From an uncultured Porphyromonadaceae bacterium (GTDB taxonomy: Bacteria > Bacteroidota > Bacteroidia > Bacteroidales > Muribaculaceae): a DNA stretch of 7,388 nucleotides. The notes below the pieces were generated by a model. The model saw only the letters and a program-made list of their open reading frames with translations, made no database searches and was not told the DNA's origin. Of the stretch, positions 5,350-7,388 are shown one piece after another. The stretch's first letter is position 1, and every line of letters starts with the position of its first letter. The translations under genes were made by a program, and so were the position numbers. The DNA is taken from contig CAMWUX010000058.1 of the NCBI GenBank assembly GCA_947177605.1, positions 1 to 7,388 of the forward strand. Reading direction: 5' to 3'.

Positions 5350-6572
5350 GCGCATCGTCACATCCATCACTCGTGTGGCGCCTGCTGCGCCGCAACATAT
5401 CACTGCCACAGCTCACGGGCTACACGCTTGCCAACCTCGTGGGTCTGGCCATCGTATTGTCGGCGCTGCAATTCTACCGCGATGTCCGCAGCATCTGGGA
5501 TGCCGAGGACTCGCTCATCTCGCGCGATTACCTAATCATCTCCAAGCGTGTGAAGGGTATCACCATCGGTACCCACAGCGGCGAGTTTACCGAAGAGGAG
5601 ATCGCCGAGCTCGAGCAGCAGCCCTGGCTGCGGTCGATGGGGCGCTTCAATGCCGCCGGCTTCCGCGTGGGCGCTTCGCTCGATCTGTGGGGACGCGGTA
5701 TGTCGACCGCCCTCTTTCTCGAAGCGATCCCCGACAGCTTCTACGACGTGAAGCCCGCTATGTGGAAATGGGAGCCGACTATAGGGCGCGACGGAGAGTA
5801 TCCGCCGGTGCCTATAATAATATCCAAGGACTATCTCACGCTCTACAACTTCGGATTCGCCGCCTCGCGCGGATATCCCCAGATATCGGAGGCCACGATA
5901 GGCGAGCTGCCGCTGAGGCTCTACCTCTCGGGACGCGGCCGCGAGATGCGGCTACAGGGACGCATCGTAGGTTTCTCGTCGCGCCTCAATACGTTTGCAG
6001 TGCCAGAATCATTTCTTGAATGGGCCAACGCCGAACTGGCCGACGAGCCGGCACAGCAGCCCTCGCGCCTCATACTTGAAGTGAATACCCCCGGCGATCC
6101 GGCTATACAGCGCTATCTCGACGAGCACTCCTACGAGAGCGCCGGCGACAAGGCCGACACCGGCCGCGCCGCCTACTTCCTCTCCATCGCCACCGCGACG
6201 GTGATGAGTGTCGGGGTGATCATATCGATCCTCGCCTTCTTCATCCTGGTGCTCAGCATCTACCTCCTCATACAGAAGAACCGGCAGAAACTCCGCTCGC
6301 TCATGATGCTGGGCTACAGCCCCTCAGCCGTGGCGCGACAATACTACATCATCGTGGGCGCGCTCAATGCCATAGTGCTTGCCGGCGCCGTGGCCGCCGT
6401 GCTGGTGGCCCGCTCCTGCTGGGGCGCGGCGCTCGGGGAGATAGGAGCCGAGAGCGCTTCGCCGTGGGTGACGATAGCCGTAGGCGTGGTGATAATCCTC
6501 GTGGTCACCGCCGGCAATATGCATGTAATACGCCACGAGATATCCAAAACTTTTCCCCGCCCGCGGCGTTAG
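5346..6572 (+). CDS. FtsX/MacB-like ABC transporter permease
   Basis: A 408-residue inner-membrane protein begins at an ATGA overlap with the ATPase gene, a sign of translational coupling. Membrane segments lie at about 25-43, 278-309, 334-356 and 373-392; residues 45-275 between the first two form a large periplasmic domain. This one-plus-three arrangement, and the cytoplasmic stretch QKNRQKLRSLMMLGYSPSAVARQYY (310-334, where MMLGYS is the coupling region to the ATPase), match the FtsX-like family (MacB, LolC/E, FtsX). Members drive lipoprotein release, peptide or toxin efflux, or cell-wall hydrolase control by mechanical transmission instead of classic transport. The periplasmic domain contains PIIISKDYLTLYNFGFA (156-172) and GFSSRLNTFAVP (209-220), which I remember as conserved in Bacteroidetes homologues, unverified. 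Substrate unknown. It ends 54 bases before hflX. Confidence 0.85.
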   Translation: MSASSHPSLVWRLLRRNISLPQLTGYTLANLVGLAIVLSALQFYRDVRSIWDAEDSLISRDYLIISKRVKGITIGTHSGEFTEEEIAELEQQPWLRSMGRFNAAGFRVGASLDLWGRGMSTALFLEAIPDSFYDVKPAMWKWEPTIGRDGEYPPVPIIISKDYLTLYNFGFAASRGYPQISEATIGELPLRLYLSGRGREMRLQGRIVGFSSRLNTFAVPESFLEWANAELADEPAQQPSRLILEVNTPGDPAIQRYLDEHSYESAGDKADTGRAAYFLSIATATVMSVGVIISILAFFILVLSIYLLIQKNRQKLRSLMMLGYSPSAVARQYYIIVGALNAIVLAGAVAAVLVARSCWGAALGEIGAESASPWVTIAVGVVIILVVTAGNMHVIRHEISKTFPRPRR

Positions 6573-6626
6573 AGTTGCAGAGACACACCCAATCCGTAAC
6601 AATCCAATTCTGACCTTGATTCAAGT

Positions 6627-7388
6627 ATGAAAGATATGATCATAGACCGGGAATCGTCGGAGCGCACAGTGCTCGTGGCCCTGGTCACCCCTCAGCAGAC
6701 ACCATCGCAGGTCGAGGAGTATCTCGACGAACTCGAATTTCTGGCCCATACGGCCGGCGCCGTCACCGAGAAGCGCTTCGTGCAGAAGCTCCCCTGCGCC
6801 GACTCCCGCACCTATGTAGGCAAAGGCAAGCTTGAAGAGATACGCGCCTACGTGGAGGCCAACGATATCGGTATGGCTATATTCGACGACGATCTCTCGT
6901 CGAAGCAGGTGGCCAATATCGAACGCGAGCTGAAGATAAAGATTCTCGACCGCACGAGCCTCATCCTCGACATCTTCGCGCGCCGCGCTCAGACGGCCAA
7001 TGCCAAGACGCAGGTCGAACTGGCGCAATATCAGTATCTGCTGCCCCGCCTCACCCGCCTGTGGACCCACCTCGAACGCCAGCGCGGCGGTATCGGCATG
7101 CGCGGCCCCGGTGAGACTCAGATCGAGACCGACCGCCGTATCATCCTCGACAAGATAGCGCACCTCAAGGCCGAGCTCCGCGACATCGACAAGCAGAAGG
7201 CCGTGCAGCGCAAGAACCGAGGCAAACTCACCCGCGTGGCTCTCGTGGGCTACACCAACGTGGGTAAGTCGACGCTGATGAATCTTCTGAGCAAGAGCGA
7301 CGTTTTTGCCGAAAACAAGCTCTTCGCCACGCTCGACACCACTGTGCGCAAGATCGTGATAGATAATCTCCCGATGCTGCTCACCGAC
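6627..7388 (+). CDS. hflX: GTPase HflX (N-terminal part; cut by window end)
   Basis: HflX is a ribosome-associated GTPase that splits stalled or heat-damaged 70S ribosomes. The visible 254 residues contain the N-terminal domain with SRTYVGKGKLEEI (60-72) and LDRTSLILDIFARRAQT (107-123), the helical linker, and the family signature GGIGMRGPGETQIETDRR (154-171). The GTPase domain begins with the P-loop GYTNVGKST (208-216) and the G2/switch I segment FATLDTTVR (233-241). The window stops in LLTD, the start of the G3 motif (usually DTVGF). ATG 6627 is chosen because the next codons lead directly into the RTVLVALVTPQQ strand; ATG 6636 would be a slightly shorter alternative. There is no Shine-Dalgarno sequence and no clear TAnnTTTG box in the 54 bases upstream, so it may be read through from the permease gene. 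Confidence 0.95.
   Translation, partial: MKDMIIDRESSERTVLVALVTPQQTPSQVEEYLDELEFLAHTAGAVTEKRFVQKLPCADSRTYVGKGKLEEIRAYVEANDIGMAIFDDDLSSKQVANIERELKIKILDRTSLILDIFARRAQTANAKTQVELAQYQYLLPRLTRLWTHLERQRGGIGMRGPGETQIETDRRIILDKIAHLKAELRDIDKQKAVQRKNRGKLTRVALVGYTNVGKSTLMNLLSKSDVFAENKLFATLDTTVRKIVIDNLPMLLTD

Overview
The window looks like chromosomal DNA from a GC-rich member of the Bacteroidales; a Muribaculaceae-like or related gut lineage is my best guess, as inference only. The signs are: start codons without Shine-Dalgarno sequences, Bacteroidetes-type promoter boxes (TTG/TTTG about 20 bases before TAnnTTTG), a carboxyspermidine dehydrogenase of the type used by Bacteroides, a Bacteroidetes-style lipoprotein signal, and an ABC ATPase/permease pair whose motifs I associate with Bacteroidetes.

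Layout. Bases 1-52 are probably the last codons of an upstream GC-rich gene. Bases 53-390 are an AT-rich intergenic stretch with four dyad symmetries: a 23-bp stem (115-165), a terminator-like hairpin (194-238), an imperfect dyad (246-301) and a 348-387 hairpin touching the next start codon. Promoter-like boxes lie at 156-185 and 340-347. Bases 391-1648 hold an AT-rich AAA_14/DUF4143 ATPase gene. Its first 17 codons are out of frame with the rest because of a 4-base CATA duplication at 439-446, so I call it frameshifted. Bases 1649-1938 contain a dense series of perfect or near-perfect hairpins (1658-1830) and then a good Bacteroidetes promoter (1855-1885).

From 1939 onward the DNA is GC-rich and every gene is on the + strand with short or no gaps: carboxy(nor)spermidine dehydrogenase (1939-3135), a 500-residue lipoprotein (3164-4666), an ABC ATPase (4684-5349), an FtsX/MacB-like permease overlapping it by 4 bases (5346-6572), and the ribosome-associated GTPase HflX, cut by the window end (6627-7388). 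No terminator is visible between these genes, so one transcript from the 1855-1885 promoter could cover them all.

How they may work together. The dehydrogenase belongs to the aspartate-semialdehyde route to spermidine. The lipoprotein, ATPase and permease look like one envelope machine of the non-transporting or lipoprotein-handling ABC class; its substrate cannot be read from the sequence. HflX is a housekeeping ribosome-rescue factor and may simply be a neighbour. The points most worth a second look are the frameshifted ATPase, the hairpin cluster at 1658-1830, the promoter-plus-terminator pair at 156-238, and the unusual ABC ATPase with its partner proteins.
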